Shown: positions 51,169-61,629, counted from the first letter of the stretch. The stretch is 64,000 nt of DNA from CAYSCW01 sp964429795 (GCA_964429795.1 CAYSCW010000007.1:32011-96010), one strand, 5' to 3'. Notes: generated by a model not told the origin, from the letters alone. A program made the numbers and translations.

Positions 51169-53759
51169 GACAGAAGACAAAGTTCCTGCGCACTATTTAT
51201 GTTTACTTTACGCTTGTGCTTATTGGCTTGGGATTAATGGTCCTGATAGCCGAGGCACAAAAAAAGATCACCTCTCCCGAAGAGTTCTTTGGCTTTCAGC
51301 TCGGCAGCGATAAAAAGATCGTACGCTGGGACAAAATTGTCGAGTACTTCGGGCTTCTGGAGACAGAAAGCGGAAAGCTCAAGGTCGTCGATATGGGTCC
51401 ATCCACCATGGGCAATCCCTTTCTACTGGTCATCATCTCCTCTCCAGAGAATCTGGCTAACCTGGACCGGCTGCGGGAAGTGAATGCCAAGATTAGCAAT
51501 CCGCGAGGAATCGAAGAGACAGAGATTAAAAAACTAGTCAGCGAGGGCAAGGCAGTCATCTGCCAGTCCATGAGCCTGCACGCTACCGAGATCGGGGGCA
51601 CCCAGATGGCGCCTGAACTGGCCTATGACCTTGTAAACAGGAGTGATGAGGAGACTCAAAGGATCCTGGACAATGTTATCTTCTTCATGATTCCATGTTT
51701 CAATCCGGACGGCCAGATCATGGTTACCGACTGGTATCGAAAGACCCTGGGCACAGAGTATGAGGGCTTGAGCCTTCCCTGGCTGTATCATAAGTATGTC
51801 GGTCATGACAACAACCGGGATGCCGACCACATCAACATGATCGAGTCGGTCTACGCGGCCAAGATCATGTACCGGGACTGGGTCCCCCAGGCCTACATCG
51901 ATCATCACCAAATGGGAAGTTACGGGGCCCGGCTCTACGTCCCTCCTTACAGCGAGCCCATCCGTCCCTACGCCGATGCCCTTATCTGGCGGGAGCATAG
52001 CTGGTACGGCGCCCACATCGCCTACAAGCTGGAGGAAGCAGGTAAAAAAGGCATCCTCAATGCCGCCCAGTTTCCGGGCTGGGGCCATTTCGGATGGCAT
52101 TGGATCACTCCCTTCCACAACATCGCCGGGATGCTCACCGAGTCGGCCAGTGCAAAACTGGCAACGCCTATCTATATCCATCCAGAGCAGCTCCGGGGCC
52201 GAGCCCTTCAGTTTCCGGAATATGAGGCCCAGAGCACCTTCCCCAGCCCCTGGCCAGGCGGCTGGTGGAAGCTCCGGGACATCGTCGAGCAGCAAAAGAT
52301 CTCGGCCTGGGCGCTTCTGGACCTTGCGGCCAGGAATAGGGAGACTGTACTCTGGAGCGCCTACCTGAAGGCCAAACGGCAGACAGAACGGGGCGCTGAG
52401 GGTAAGCCCTCGGCCTACATAATCCCGACTACCCAGCACGATCCGCTGACTGCAGTGAAGATGGTCAACAAGCTATTGTTATCCGGCATCGAGATCAAAC
52501 AGGCCCGCAAAGAGTTCATCTCCGGCGGTGTGATCTATCCAGAAGGCTCATTCCTCATCTCTCTGTCGCAGCCCAAGATGGGCTTAATCAGGAATTTGCT
52601 CGGTCGGACTCTCTACCCAGACGGCGAGTGGACCAGAAACAAAGATGGCTCTCCCCTACGGCCTTATGACATGGCAACGCACACCATGAACGAGTTCATG
52701 GGTGTCCGTGTCGACCCGATTGACGAAGCGGCAAGTGGTGACTTCCAGATAATCGCCGGTGAAATCCCGGTCTCAGGGGAGATCGCGGCAAGTGGTTCGG
52801 AATATGCGCTTGACGGCAGATTGAATGACAGCTTCAAGGCGGTGAACTTTCTGCTTGACAAGGGAGTAACAGTACGCCGGGCCGACAAAGCGACCACAGA
52901 GCTCCATCCCGGAGATTTCATCGTCTCCGGTGCACCGGAAGATATCCTCAAAAATGTGGCAGAGCAGACAGGAGTAGACTTTACGGTGTTGCAAGGTGAG
53001 TCAGAGGAAGGAACCCACGCGGTCAAGCGGCTGCGTGTCGGTATGTATCAACGCTACTGGGGCGGCAACATGGATGAGGGCTGGACCCGCTTTCTTCTCG
53101 AGCAGTTCGCGTTCCCCTACACGACGCTTATGGATACTGAAATAAAGAAGGGTGGCCTCGACTCAAAGTATGATGTCATCATCCTTCCCGACGACTCCTC
53201 AGGCATGATCACCGGTGAGAGAGTCAGATCCTGGGGAGGCCCCATGCCAGAATATCCCCCCGAGTACCGAAGCGGTATCGGAAAAGAAGGTATTGAGGCG
53301 CTTAAAGCGTTTGTGGAGAAGGGAGGGACGCTGGTCACTCTCGGTGAAGCATGTAGCTTCGCCATCGAAAAGTTCGGGTTGAGTGTACGCAATGCAGTGG
53401 ATAATCTGAACTCAAAGGAGTTTTTCTGTCCGGGCTCGACGCTCAAGGTGACCTTCGACAACAGTCATTCGCTGGCCTATGGAATGCCGCAAGAGGGCCT
53501 TGTCCTCTTCTGGTTCAGCCCGGTATTCGAGATCACCCCAAGCCAGCACAACGAACGGTACGAAACCATTGTCCGCTACATCGACGGGGATATCCTTCAG
53601 AGCGGTTGGCTTATCGGGGAGCAGCATCTATCCAGGAAAGCGGCCATGGTCTCTGCCGAACTTGGCAAAGGCCAGGTAGTTCTCATCGGATTCCGGACCC
53701 AGCATCGGAGCCAGACCCATGGCACATTCAAGCTGCTCTTCAATGCCTTGATGCGCTGA
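51165..53759 (+). CDS. M14-family zinc carboxypeptidase-like protein, secreted
   Basis: An 864-residue protein. An N-terminal hydrophobic segment (about 8-30) is probably a signal peptide. The metallopeptidase domain carries H139-x2-E142 in LHATEIGGT and a histidine in YIDHHQMGS (H247/H248), with VPPYSEP and a TESAS segment where the catalytic Glu would be. A C-terminal domain of about 230 residues resembles a glutamine-amidotransferase-like fold. The ATG at 51165 overlaps the VOC stop. Base composition is clearly richer in G and C than its neighbours (38 of 60 in 51841-51900, against 25 of 60 in 54961-55020), a possible sign of transfer. Confidence 0.88.
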   Translation: MRQKTKFLRTIYVYFTLVLIGLGLMVLIAEAQKKITSPEEFFGFQLGSDKKIVRWDKIVEYFGLLETESGKLKVVDMGPSTMGNPFLLVIISSPENLANLDRLREVNAKISNPRGIEETEIKKLVSEGKAVICQSMSLHATEIGGTQMAPELAYDLVNRSDEETQRILDNVIFFMIPCFNPDGQIMVTDWYRKTLGTEYEGLSLPWLYHKYVGHDNNRDADHINMIESVYAAKIMYRDWVPQAYIDHHQMGSYGARLYVPPYSEPIRPYADALIWREHSWYGAHIAYKLEEAGKKGILNAAQFPGWGHFGWHWITPFHNIAGMLTESASAKLATPIYIHPEQLRGRALQFPEYEAQSTFPSPWPGGWWKLRDIVEQQKISAWALLDLAARNRETVLWSAYLKAKRQTERGAEGKPSAYIIPTTQHDPLTAVKMVNKLLLSGIEIKQARKEFISGGVIYPEGSFLISLSQPKMGLIRNLLGRTLYPDGEWTRNKDGSPLRPYDMATHTMNEFMGVRVDPIDEAASGDFQIIAGEIPVSGEIAASGSEYALDGRLNDSFKAVNFLLDKGVTVRRADKATTELHPGDFIVSGAPEDILKNVAEQTGVDFTVLQGESEEGTHAVKRLRVGMYQRYWGGNMDEGWTRFLLEQFAFPYTTLMDTEIKKGGLDSKYDVIILPDDSSGMITGERVRSWGGPMPEYPPEYRSGIGKEGIEALKAFVEKGGTLVTLGEACSFAIEKFGLSVRNAVDNLNSKEFFCPGSTLKVTFDNSHSLAYGMPQEGLVLFWFSPVFEITPSQHNERYETIVRYIDGDILQSGWLIGEQHLSRKAAMVSAELGKGQVVLIGFRTQHRSQTHGTFKLLFNALMR

Positions 53760-54216
53760 TACTGGGATTTCTGGTCTGACAAAGTACTATCATTCCTTTT
53801 TTTCTTCGGCAGCCAATGACCGGCTGAGCAGGGAAAAGGCAAAGCCCAGCCGCCGCGTCAGGTAGCTGCCAAAACGACACTTTATGTGGGGACACCATTT
53901 GACAGAGCCTGTAAAGTTGTTATATGAAAAGAGCTTAGCAAAAAGGCTTCTTGATTGAATAAAAGCCAGGAAGTTGTCTTCCTCGTTCCCAGCTCGGCAA
54001 AAATTGAAAATCTCGGCATACGCGTGCAAAACAATGAGCTCACCTCATCCCTCTTCCACAGGCCCCCAGATCCTTTTATCGTCCCACCTGAGAGGTTTGT
54101 GCGCTTCCAACTGGCCTATGAGGCAGATTTTTTCCCTTCTGTATTGTACTTCCGAGGGTTTGAGAGTAAGAAACATATAGATCTTTCTCCATTAAAAAAA
54201 TGAGAAGGGAGGAGTT
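53760..54216 (+). other. Intergenic region upstream of the vWA gene
   Basis: 457 bases without a supported gene. Several short open frames exist on both strands (for example 53955-54203) but lack ribosome sites and recognisable content. A possible promoter is TTGACA (53899-53904), 16 bases, TATATG (53921-53926), far upstream of the ATG at 54217. No T, K or Q repeat occurs here. Confidence 0.35.
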
Positions 54217-57200
54217 ATGACCAAAAAATTCATATTCATCGTTTCTATCATTCTCATTTTTCTTCATCTGCATGCGAATACAGAAAAAACCCAGGCAGAT
54301 ACCGCAGGCAAAGCGCCTGTTGTTCCTGTATGCCGGGAAGATAATCTGCTGAACCCGCAGATGAAATGGGAAGTCTGGGACAATCCCGGTGCACGTAAAT
54401 CTCCCAGCCAGTGGCGTCTCCAATTAACCGAACTCTCAGGGATCAAAAACGAGCAGAATAAAGCTTCTTCCCTGCTTCTTACCGGTGAGAAATCCTGGGG
54501 AAATTACGCTCTTCAGACAAACTGCATCCACTTCGGGGACGGAGGAGATGAAGGAATTACCTTTGGTCTTATCTTCGGTTATCAGGACCCTGAGCACTAC
54601 TATTGGGCGGGATACGACACTGAAAAAGAGAGCTTTGAGCTTTCCTGCAGAACAGCCGACGGATTTGAGGCTCTCGATTCTGCTCAGCTCGAGTTTCCAA
54701 AATACGAGGATATTCCCCTGAGGGTTGATTTTTCAGGTTCGCGTATCCGCTTCAGCATTAAAGAAAATACACTATTCGATGTCGATGACGGCCGCTATAA
54801 GCAGGGCCAATGTGGTTTAGCCGTATCCAATCTGCAATCAGAAAAAGTTCTCTTCAATAGCATCAGTGTAAAATCCATAGCTCTTGAATCCCTCGCGGAG
54901 AAGCCTTTGCAAGATCTCCTTTCTCTCTGGAAAGGAGCCAAGCTCGTCTCTCCAGAGAATGAAAATCTTCTGGCCCTCATCGACCACAAGATGTCGATTG
55001 AAACGAAAAAAATTGACAGCGGAGGCGTATTTCCCCTGAGTTTAAAAGAAGTGACGCTTCCCTACGAAGCTGTCTTTTCTCTTCCCGAAGAAAAAGAAGG
55101 AGAAATCCACAAGATCGGCATTCAACTGGGCGACATGTGGTTTCCGGAAAAAATAGAATTTCTCATTTCCTCAACAGGAGCAGAAGGTTTTCAATCGGCA
55201 GGAACATTTCAGATAAAGCCAGAAAAGAACAGCTACCAGGAATTTGATATTCAACCTGTCAAGGGAAAATTTTTAAAAATAAAGATCATCTCTTCCGGGC
55301 CAAGCGGAGTCGATCCCACTCAGGAAAAACTGTGGATCGAAAATATGGGAAGGTGGATTTACATCAATGAGATATTCGTTTATGGACGATATATTAAAGG
55401 GCCAGCCAAATCTCAAACACAGATTCCTGAGGAAGAAGCCGCGGAGATTCCGGAAATCTCCTTTTTCGAGGATTTTAAATCCGGCAATCTCGACAACTGG
55501 AAAATTTTGGATGATCCTGAGGCAGAAACCCAGAAAAGCGATTGGGGATTTGTCCTCACAGAACTTTCTGGGATTTCTTGTGATCATTCAACAGAAGAAT
55601 CAGCGACTTTGCTCCTGACTGAAAACAAGGACTGGGAGAACTGCACATTTTCTGTTAAAGTTTGCCCCACAACCCGGAAAGGGAGTCTGGGCAGGTATTT
55701 CGGCCTTGTTTTTGGCTATGAAAACGCCGATCATTATTACCGCGTGGGGTACAATAAAAGTGATGACCGGTACGAGCTCACGCTCTTTTCACCCCAGGGC
55801 CTTGAGCTTCTCGCCTTCGCCGAGATGGAGATTCCTGAGGATATAATCGGAAAATGCATGGATGTTCAGGTGATGTCTGTTTCAGACCGCATTCTCTTTA
55901 TGGTAGACAGTCAGGTTGTCTTCGACATAGAAGACCGCCGCTCACGGAAGGGAAGAATCGGTATTGAAGCATCGAGTATAACTCCTGTGGGCCAAACTGG
56001 CGGCGGAAGCTATCTCTTCACTGATTTCAAAGCAACCACCCTTGATCCAGAAAATCCTCCAGAAAAAAAGCTTGAGGATCTTTTGGTGTATCAACGAGGC
56101 GCAGCAGTGATTTACCGTTCTTTCCCTCCGCCGGATTATGAATTCAAGTGCATGATCGATCATAGCCTTGGCGGAAGAGAATACAAAGTGAAATCTTATC
56201 ATCTTGACCTCACAGAAGCCAAACTTCCTCAGGAGGCGGTATTCTGTTTTCCTCAGGGGAGATTTGCGGAAATTCATAAAATCGGGCTTCAACTCGGAGA
56301 GGAGAATTTTCCCAAGGAGATCAAATTCTCTATCTCAAACTATACTCCCGAATCGGGATTTGAACCGCTGGTGACTATAAGACCTGAGCAAAAAGCCGAA
56401 AGCTACCAGGAGTTCGGTGTACCCCCGACCCAGGCAAAATACCTGAAAATGCAAATCAGCGAAGGCTTTAATCAGGAGGAGATCGAAATCGTGGAAGTTT
56501 TTGTCAAGGGATATTTCAAAGAGAGAGGATCGCAGAGGACTGCTGAGGATATGAAAAAAGAGGCCCAGCTCCAGGAAAAGGAACCTAACAACACTCTTCA
56601 GCAGGCCCAGAGCCTCCCTCTCAGCACGACTTTGGGAGGAGAAGTTTCTCAAAAGGATCAGGATTTCTACCGGGTATCCCTGCCCGACATCAAAGACGAG
56701 AAAGTGGAGATCTCCTTCACCAAATTCGGGATCGTGACTCCCCGATTCGTTTTACAGACAGAAGAAGGACTGGACATTTCGCCCTCTGAAACGCGGGCAA
56801 CAGGGGATATCAATGTCCTGACTTATCGTCTGGAGCCTGGGGATTATTTCTTGAAGATCACCCAGCCTGAGATTTATGTTGTGCTTGTCTATGATGACAG
56901 CGGCAGTATGCGGGTGAGCGTCCCCGTAGTCAAGCGCGTGCTCAGAGGATACCTGGGAAACCTGAAAGCCGGGCTGCAGTTAAAATTGATGAAATACACG
57001 GATGATGTCTTCATGCTCTCTGACTTCACCCGCGATCCCACTCAGCTCAAAACCGCTGCAGAGAGTAAGGTCATAGGCGCTGGGAATACGGATACTTTTA
57101 AAGGGCTTATGACGGCCATTGATGAGATCAAGGTCAAAGACGGCAACAGGGCAGTGATCGCGGTCCTTGACGACCTGGTGAGCCAGAGAAAGTCCAGTGA

Positions 57201-58329
57201 ATGGCTGCTTGATTATATCGAGCTCTGGGACGCTATTCTGGATACAGGGGTTATCTTTTCCATCATCGGTGTCCAGCCTGGCTGGCACAAAAAATCAGAT
57301 TATTTCGGAAATACGCTCAATCAAATCTTCAGTGAAATCGCCTTTGCCACTGGAGGACAGTTCTATCATTCACCCTCTGATGAACAGATTGAGCAGAGTG
57401 CCAGGACAATCTTCGAGCAATTCACTTCAACTGTCCCTTACCTGGTCATGGCAGAACTGAAGAAAGAGGTAAAGCCAAAGCCAAAGAAGAAAGAGGAAAA
57501 AAAGGTCAAAAAACAAGGCTCTGTACAGATACTTTTCGAGGAAGGAGCGGAAAAAACGACCATCAATAATGTGGAACTGATCCTGGATGCTTCAAACTCG
57601 ATGTGGGGACAGATTCAGGGAGAAAGCAAAATCTCGATCGCCCGTAAGGTGCTGGAGCAGATTATCACAGGTCTTCCAGAGGGGATGCGAGTTGGCCTGC
57701 GTCTTTACGGCCATCGTTATTCCCTGAGAGACAAGCGCGCCTGCCAGGATACAGAGTTAGCGATTCCCATCGGACCCCTCGAAAAGGACAAGATGATTGA
57801 AATCATCAATTCGATAAAGCCCAAGGGAAAGACACCTTTAGTCTATTCAGTTCTTCAGGCAGCAGAGGATTTTGCTGATATCGATAAGGGAACTATCATT
57901 CTCATTAGCGATGGGATCGAAAGCTGCGGGGGCAACATTCATTCCATAGCTCCTTCGCTTAAAAAGTTAGGACTCGATCTCAGGTTACACATTGTCGGAT
58001 TCGGCATCAAGGAGGCCGACGCCCGCGATGAGCTTGAGGCAATTGCCGGATCATCGAAGGGAAAGTATCTTGATGCCAAAGACTCAAAAGAGCTCTTCAC
58101 TTCTCTTGAAGAGACCCTGCGGGTAGAGTTTGCTATCGTTGATGACAAAGGCGAGGTCAAGGCGAGCGGTTTTGTGGGAGGAAAATCCGTTGAAATCATG
58201 GAGGGCTCCTATACGCTTCTCCTGATGCTGGCTCCTGAACCTCTCGAGATGACAATCACTGTCAAAGCCGATGAAGTACTTCAGCTAACACTTGTTAAAG
58301 AGCAGGAGAAATGGATGATCCGGGAATGA
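54217..58329 (+). CDS. Large secreted protein with duplicated LamG-like/discoidin-like modules and two vWA domains
   Basis: A 1370-residue protein with a signal peptide (about 1-22). A unit of about 380 residues occurs twice: LTELSGI at 71 and 447, EIHKIGxQLG at 296 and 685. Each unit looks like a concanavalin-type sandwich followed by a second beta-domain. A PPC-like domain starts near EPNNT (789). Two von Willebrand A domains follow, both with complete metal sites: D893-x-S895-x-S897 (first) and D1124-x-S1126-x-S1128 with D1232 in ISDGIES (second). A K/E-rich linker separates them (about 1083-1110). vWA domains bind ligands through Mg2+. The partner gene starts 13 bases later; role unknown, adhesion or envelope assembly is plausible. 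Confidence 0.85.
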   Translation: MTKKFIFIVSIILIFLHLHANTEKTQADTAGKAPVVPVCREDNLLNPQMKWEVWDNPGARKSPSQWRLQLTELSGIKNEQNKASSLLLTGEKSWGNYALQTNCIHFGDGGDEGITFGLIFGYQDPEHYYWAGYDTEKESFELSCRTADGFEALDSAQLEFPKYEDIPLRVDFSGSRIRFSIKENTLFDVDDGRYKQGQCGLAVSNLQSEKVLFNSISVKSIALESLAEKPLQDLLSLWKGAKLVSPENENLLALIDHKMSIETKKIDSGGVFPLSLKEVTLPYEAVFSLPEEKEGEIHKIGIQLGDMWFPEKIEFLISSTGAEGFQSAGTFQIKPEKNSYQEFDIQPVKGKFLKIKIISSGPSGVDPTQEKLWIENMGRWIYINEIFVYGRYIKGPAKSQTQIPEEEAAEIPEISFFEDFKSGNLDNWKILDDPEAETQKSDWGFVLTELSGISCDHSTEESATLLLTENKDWENCTFSVKVCPTTRKGSLGRYFGLVFGYENADHYYRVGYNKSDDRYELTLFSPQGLELLAFAEMEIPEDIIGKCMDVQVMSVSDRILFMVDSQVVFDIEDRRSRKGRIGIEASSITPVGQTGGGSYLFTDFKATTLDPENPPEKKLEDLLVYQRGAAVIYRSFPPPDYEFKCMIDHSLGGREYKVKSYHLDLTEAKLPQEAVFCFPQGRFAEIHKIGLQLGEENFPKEIKFSISNYTPESGFEPLVTIRPEQKAESYQEFGVPPTQAKYLKMQISEGFNQEEIEIVEVFVKGYFKERGSQRTAEDMKKEAQLQEKEPNNTLQQAQSLPLSTTLGGEVSQKDQDFYRVSLPDIKDEKVEISFTKFGIVTPRFVLQTEEGLDISPSETRATGDINVLTYRLEPGDYFLKITQPEIYVVLVYDDSGSMRVSVPVVKRVLRGYLGNLKAGLQLKLMKYTDDVFMLSDFTRDPTQLKTAAESKVIGAGNTDTFKGLMTAIDEIKVKDGNRAVIAVLDDLVSQRKSSEWLLDYIELWDAILDTGVIFSIIGVQPGWHKKSDYFGNTLNQIFSEIAFATGGQFYHSPSDEQIEQSARTIFEQFTSTVPYLVMAELKKEVKPKPKKKEEKKVKKQGSVQILFEEGAEKTTINNVELILDASNSMWGQIQGESKISIARKVLEQIITGLPEGMRVGLRLYGHRYSLRDKRACQDTELAIPIGPLEKDKMIEIINSIKPKGKTPLVYSVLQAAEDFADIDKGTIILISDGIESCGGNIHSIAPSLKKLGLDLRLHIVGFGIKEADARDELEAIAGSSKGKYLDAKDSKELFTSLEETLRVEFAIVDDKGEVKASGFVGGKSVEIMEGSYTLLLMLAPEPLEMTITVKADEVLQLTLVKEQEKWMIRE

Positions 58330-58342
58330 AAGAAGAGGAAAC

Positions 58343-60564
58343 ATGAAAAAAATAAAAACAGCCATCTTCCTTGTTGTTGCTCTTTCGTTTCTCTTTATTC
58401 TATTCAATACTTCCAGAGGAGAAGACGCAGGACCGGACTTCAAGCGAGAGCCCTTGCCCACAGAGGCCGATATCAGTCTGGCCATCGGACAGCTCCAGAG
58501 CATGTTCGAGCAGCTCGAGGAAGTTGAAGGTGATCTCGACAAGAAGACTTTCGATCCCCAGGCTGTCGTGGATGAGATAGGAAATGATCCAGAAGCACTT
58601 TTTCGCTGGGTGTGTAGACAGACATACCTTGTTCCCTATACTGGCTCCCTGCGCGGGCCTCGAGGAGTGTTGATGGACCGGCTGGGAAACAGCCTGGACC
58701 GGGCTCTTCTTCTTTATGAGCTTTTGGATCGGGCAGGCCATGAAGTGCGGCTGGCCAGAGCAACACTTCACAGAGAACAAGCAGAAGAGCTTCTCGATAA
58801 ACTGGAAAAAATCCTATCTTCAGTTTCTTATCAAGACATAAGGCCTCAGCCCCAGACGGCTGATGGTTTTGCTGATGAATTCGCCGCAAAATACCAACTG
58901 GATAGCTCTGAACTTAAAAAAACTCTGAAGAATGAAAAGGAAGAGCAGGCACGTATTGCAAGAGAAATCCGTAAGCGAGCAAAAAAACAGGCAGCAGCCA
59001 TAGCCGAAGCCATTGAAAAGTCAGGAATAGAAATGATTGCAGATGATGAGAGTCTTAAGCTCGAAGCCCTGCAGGATCATTGGTGGGTGCAGTGGCAATC
59101 AGAGGAGGAGGCCTGGGTCAATATGGATCCTTCTCTTCCTGATTCTCGCGTGGGCCAGGCATTCGCTGAAGCGGAGGCCTGGTTTGATCCTGATGATCTA
59201 GATGAGGAGCATTTCCACAAGGTGCACATCCGGCTTGTTATCGAGCAGTGGAAGAACGGAAAGCTCTATGAAAAGTCTGTGCTTGAACATACCCTGCAGC
59301 CCTACGAATTTTTCGGTGAACAGATTGTCGTCCGCCATTATCCATTAGACTGGCCCCTGGACAAAGATCTATTTGAGGAAAAGAATCCCCTTCAAGGCCT
59401 GAAAAACACACTTCTCAGTCAGAAAGCCTGGGCGCCCACCCTGAATATAGGCTCTGAGGAAACCGTGGGAATCCTGTTTGATGAAACTGGCGAGTTGATC
59501 AANNNNNNNNNNNNNNNNNNNNNNNNNNNNNNNNNNNNNNNNNNNNNNNNNNNNNNNNNNNNNNNNNNNNNNNNNNNNNNNNNNNNNNNNNNNNNNNNNN
59601 NNTCACCAGCTCGCTATCCGGAGAATTTATCGAATATCTATCGATTGAAAATTTGCTGCACAACAGAGACCTTCTTCTTGACCTCCTTCCCCAGTTGAAT
59701 GAGCTCGAACCGCAAGAAGCCCTGGCTCAAATGGCCGAGATCACACCGCAGCCTGGAAAGGTTTACGACTTTGCTCTGGCCCGCAGTAAATTCGTGTTGG
59801 AAGACGGGCTTGTCTTCCTGGATCAGCCAAACATCTTAAGCTGTTATTCAGGAGTGGAGCAGAATCCCAAGGGAGATCTCCTGAGATTCACCCGGCTGGA
59901 TATTGTTGAAAACGATGTTGCGGTTGTTGACCACAATCCGTTTCAAATCCGTTTGAAACAGGGTGTACTGGACACCAATATCGAAGCCTTCTTGGTCGGA
60001 CCCGATGAGAATGCCCAAAACACAAGCGTTATCTTTGCCGAGGATAAGGACTGGTTGATCCTGAAAAATCAAGAGGAAGAGGCTTACAGAAGCCTGGAAC
60101 TGGATCCCGATTCCTGCGAGCGTATCCGGCAGGACCTTGAGCAGGGCTATATCATACTGGCTCCGAGACGGGCTGTTGAGATTGACGGGCGGGAATGGGT
60201 GACCTGGTGGAGGATCAATCCTCGAACAGGACAAACTATCGGCGTCGGCGGACATGGCTGGGGGCAGGCGATCGTGGAATATGTGGAAATAGCCCAGACC
60301 ATGATCCAGTTGAAGCTGCAGATAGAGGCTTACGTGGGGATTATGGAGTGTGTCGTGAATACCGCAGCCCTTGCCTTGGCCGGAGCGGATATGAAAACGG
60401 TCTACAAGTACGCTGTAAAAAAATGCATCTGGAATAAAATTTGCGGCTATATGATGAAGCAGCTTACAGGATATTTCCTTGCTGAGACGCTCTTTTCAAA
60501 TTTCATCGCAAAAAAAACAGTTGGCTGGATCTCGGGAAAACTATGCAAATCGGCTCTGAAATGA
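58343..60564 (+). CDS. Transglutaminase-like secreted protein, interrupted by an assembly gap
   Basis: One gene is inferred across the N run, since both sides are open. The N-terminal part (386 residues) has a signal peptide and a transglutaminase-like core: GNSLDRALLLYELLDRAG, with S117 where the catalytic cysteine normally is, then H246 in DHWWVQW and D262 in WVNMDPSLP. A coiled-coil insert (about 190-225) lies between. After the gap the frame continues from 59605 (TSSLSGEFIEYLSIENLLHN), so the ATG at 59653 is not a real start. The C-terminal part ends in basic/hydrophobic helices. Co-oriented with the vWA gene and the SPOR-NlpC gene. Confidence 0.75.
59503..59602. other. Assembly gap (100 N)
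   Basis: Exactly 100 N, so the true gap size and reading-frame relation between the two flanks are unknown. Confidence 0.95.
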
Positions 60565-60609
60565 AACAGAATAGAAAGGACATTCCAAACTAATGCATAG
60601 AAAAAGAAG

Positions 60610-61383
60610 ATGAAAGTCATCTTGAAAAATGGGTTTTATTTTCTTTTGATAGCTGGACTCACCTGGATATCTGGGTGCCGGGGACGTGCACGGATTATTC
60701 CTCCGGCTAAACCTTTGCCTGCAAAGGAAAGGCTCGCTCGGACAGGATACACCGTCCAGGTAGGAGCCTTCACCGTTTTGGGCAATGCCCGCAGGCTGAC
60801 ACACGAGCTGAGCCATAAAGGCTTGAATACTTATTACTTCAGGCATGAGTCAGGGCTCTATAAGGTCCGCTTCGGAGACTTTCCCTCCAGCGAGGCCGCC
60901 CGCCAAAAAGCAGAAAGCCTGATCAGCGATTCCGTGATCAAAGACTATTTCATCGTTAAACCCGAAGATTATGCTGTTTCTAAGCAAAGTTTGTTCGGTG
61001 AGGATTACTTAAGAGACAATCTTATTGCTACAGCAGAAAGTTTTATCGGTGTGGAATACTCCTGGGGTGGGGCATCAACTGATGATGGCTTCGACTGCAG
61101 TGGCTTGACCATGGCGGTCTATCAGATGAATGGCCTCAATCTGCCGCGTACCTCAAAGGAGCAGTATGATGCCGGCGCAGCAGTAGGCAAGGACCAGATG
61201 ATGAAAGGTGACCTTGTCTTCTTCGTCACCTCACGGAGTCAGAAAATCTCCCACGTGGGAATTTATATCGGGAATGAAGCGTTTATCCATGCTCCGGGAA
61301 AAAACAAGAAAATCCGGAAAGACTCTCTTACCGACGGCTATTTCAGGAACCGTTTTGCCGGAGCCCGGACCTATCTCAAATAA
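60610..61383 (+). CDS. SPOR-NlpC/P60 lipoprotein endopeptidase
   Basis: A 257-residue protein with a lipoprotein-like N-terminus (LTWISGC, C23). A SPOR domain at about 46-115 (YTVQVGAFTVLGNA to YKVRFGDFPSSEAARQKAE) binds denuded septal peptidoglycan. A C-terminal NlpC/P60 domain cleaves peptide stems: C163 in DGFDCSGL and H215 in SHVGIYIGN, with the third polar residue near H228. It should act in the periplasm at division or remodelling sites. It lies 45 bases after the transglutaminase-like gene, in the same direction. Confidence 0.92.
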   Translation: MKVILKNGFYFLLIAGLTWISGCRGRARIIPPAKPLPAKERLARTGYTVQVGAFTVLGNARRLTHELSHKGLNTYYFRHESGLYKVRFGDFPSSEAARQKAESLISDSVIKDYFIVKPEDYAVSKQSLFGEDYLRDNLIATAESFIGVEYSWGGASTDDGFDCSGLTMAVYQMNGLNLPRTSKEQYDAGAAVGKDQMMKGDLVFFVTSRSQKISHVGIYIGNEAFIHAPGKNKKIRKDSLTDGYFRNRFAGARTYLK

Positions 61384-61456
61384 TCACCTCCGGTTCAGTC
61401 TTTTTCCTCTACATCTTGTTCAACCTGAGCTAATTCATCCTCTTTAATTGACTTAC

Positions 61457-61478
61457 AACCGTTTTTTTGACAACGGTT
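61457..61478. promoter_or_regulatory. Inverted repeat between the NlpC gene and hicA
   Basis: AACCGTT (61457-61463) and AACGGTT (61472-61478) are perfect complements with an 8-base spacer that contains part of a T run. It could end the NlpC/P60 transcript or be an operator. No conclusion on function. Confidence 0.35.
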
Positions 61479-61580
61479 TTATATACCTAAAGATTGAGAT
61501 ATCACGGTAAGTTCATACGTTATATAGACTGAACCAGAAGCGAATTCCTATAAAGCAAAAAGGTAAAATTTTAGAAAATA

Positions 61581-61601
61581 TGCAACTAATTATTAGTTGC
61601 A
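61581..61601. promoter_or_regulatory. 21-bp palindrome upstream of hicA, candidate HicB operator
   Basis: The two arms TGCAACTAAT and ATTAGTTGCA flank a central T and are perfectly complementary. It lies 28 bases before the hicA ATG (61630). HicB proteins with a ribbon-helix-helix or helix-turn-helix domain autoregulate from such sites. Confidence 0.55.
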
Positions 61602-61629
61602 AACTCAATTGAAAAATGATATAGTGTTC

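Noticed and set aside
51534..52439. 301-codon open frame antisense to the M14 gene
   Set aside because: A typical shadow frame in a GC-rich gene; content is low-complexity Gly/Pro/Leu and has no ribosome site.
53955..54203. 82-codon frame upstream of the vWA gene
   Set aside because: No ribosome site, no recognised family and no clear coding character; kept only as part of the intergenic note.
59653..60564. Separate gene starting at ATG 59653
   Set aside because: The same frame is open back to the N run (from 59605), so the ATG is internal to a gene that crosses the gap.
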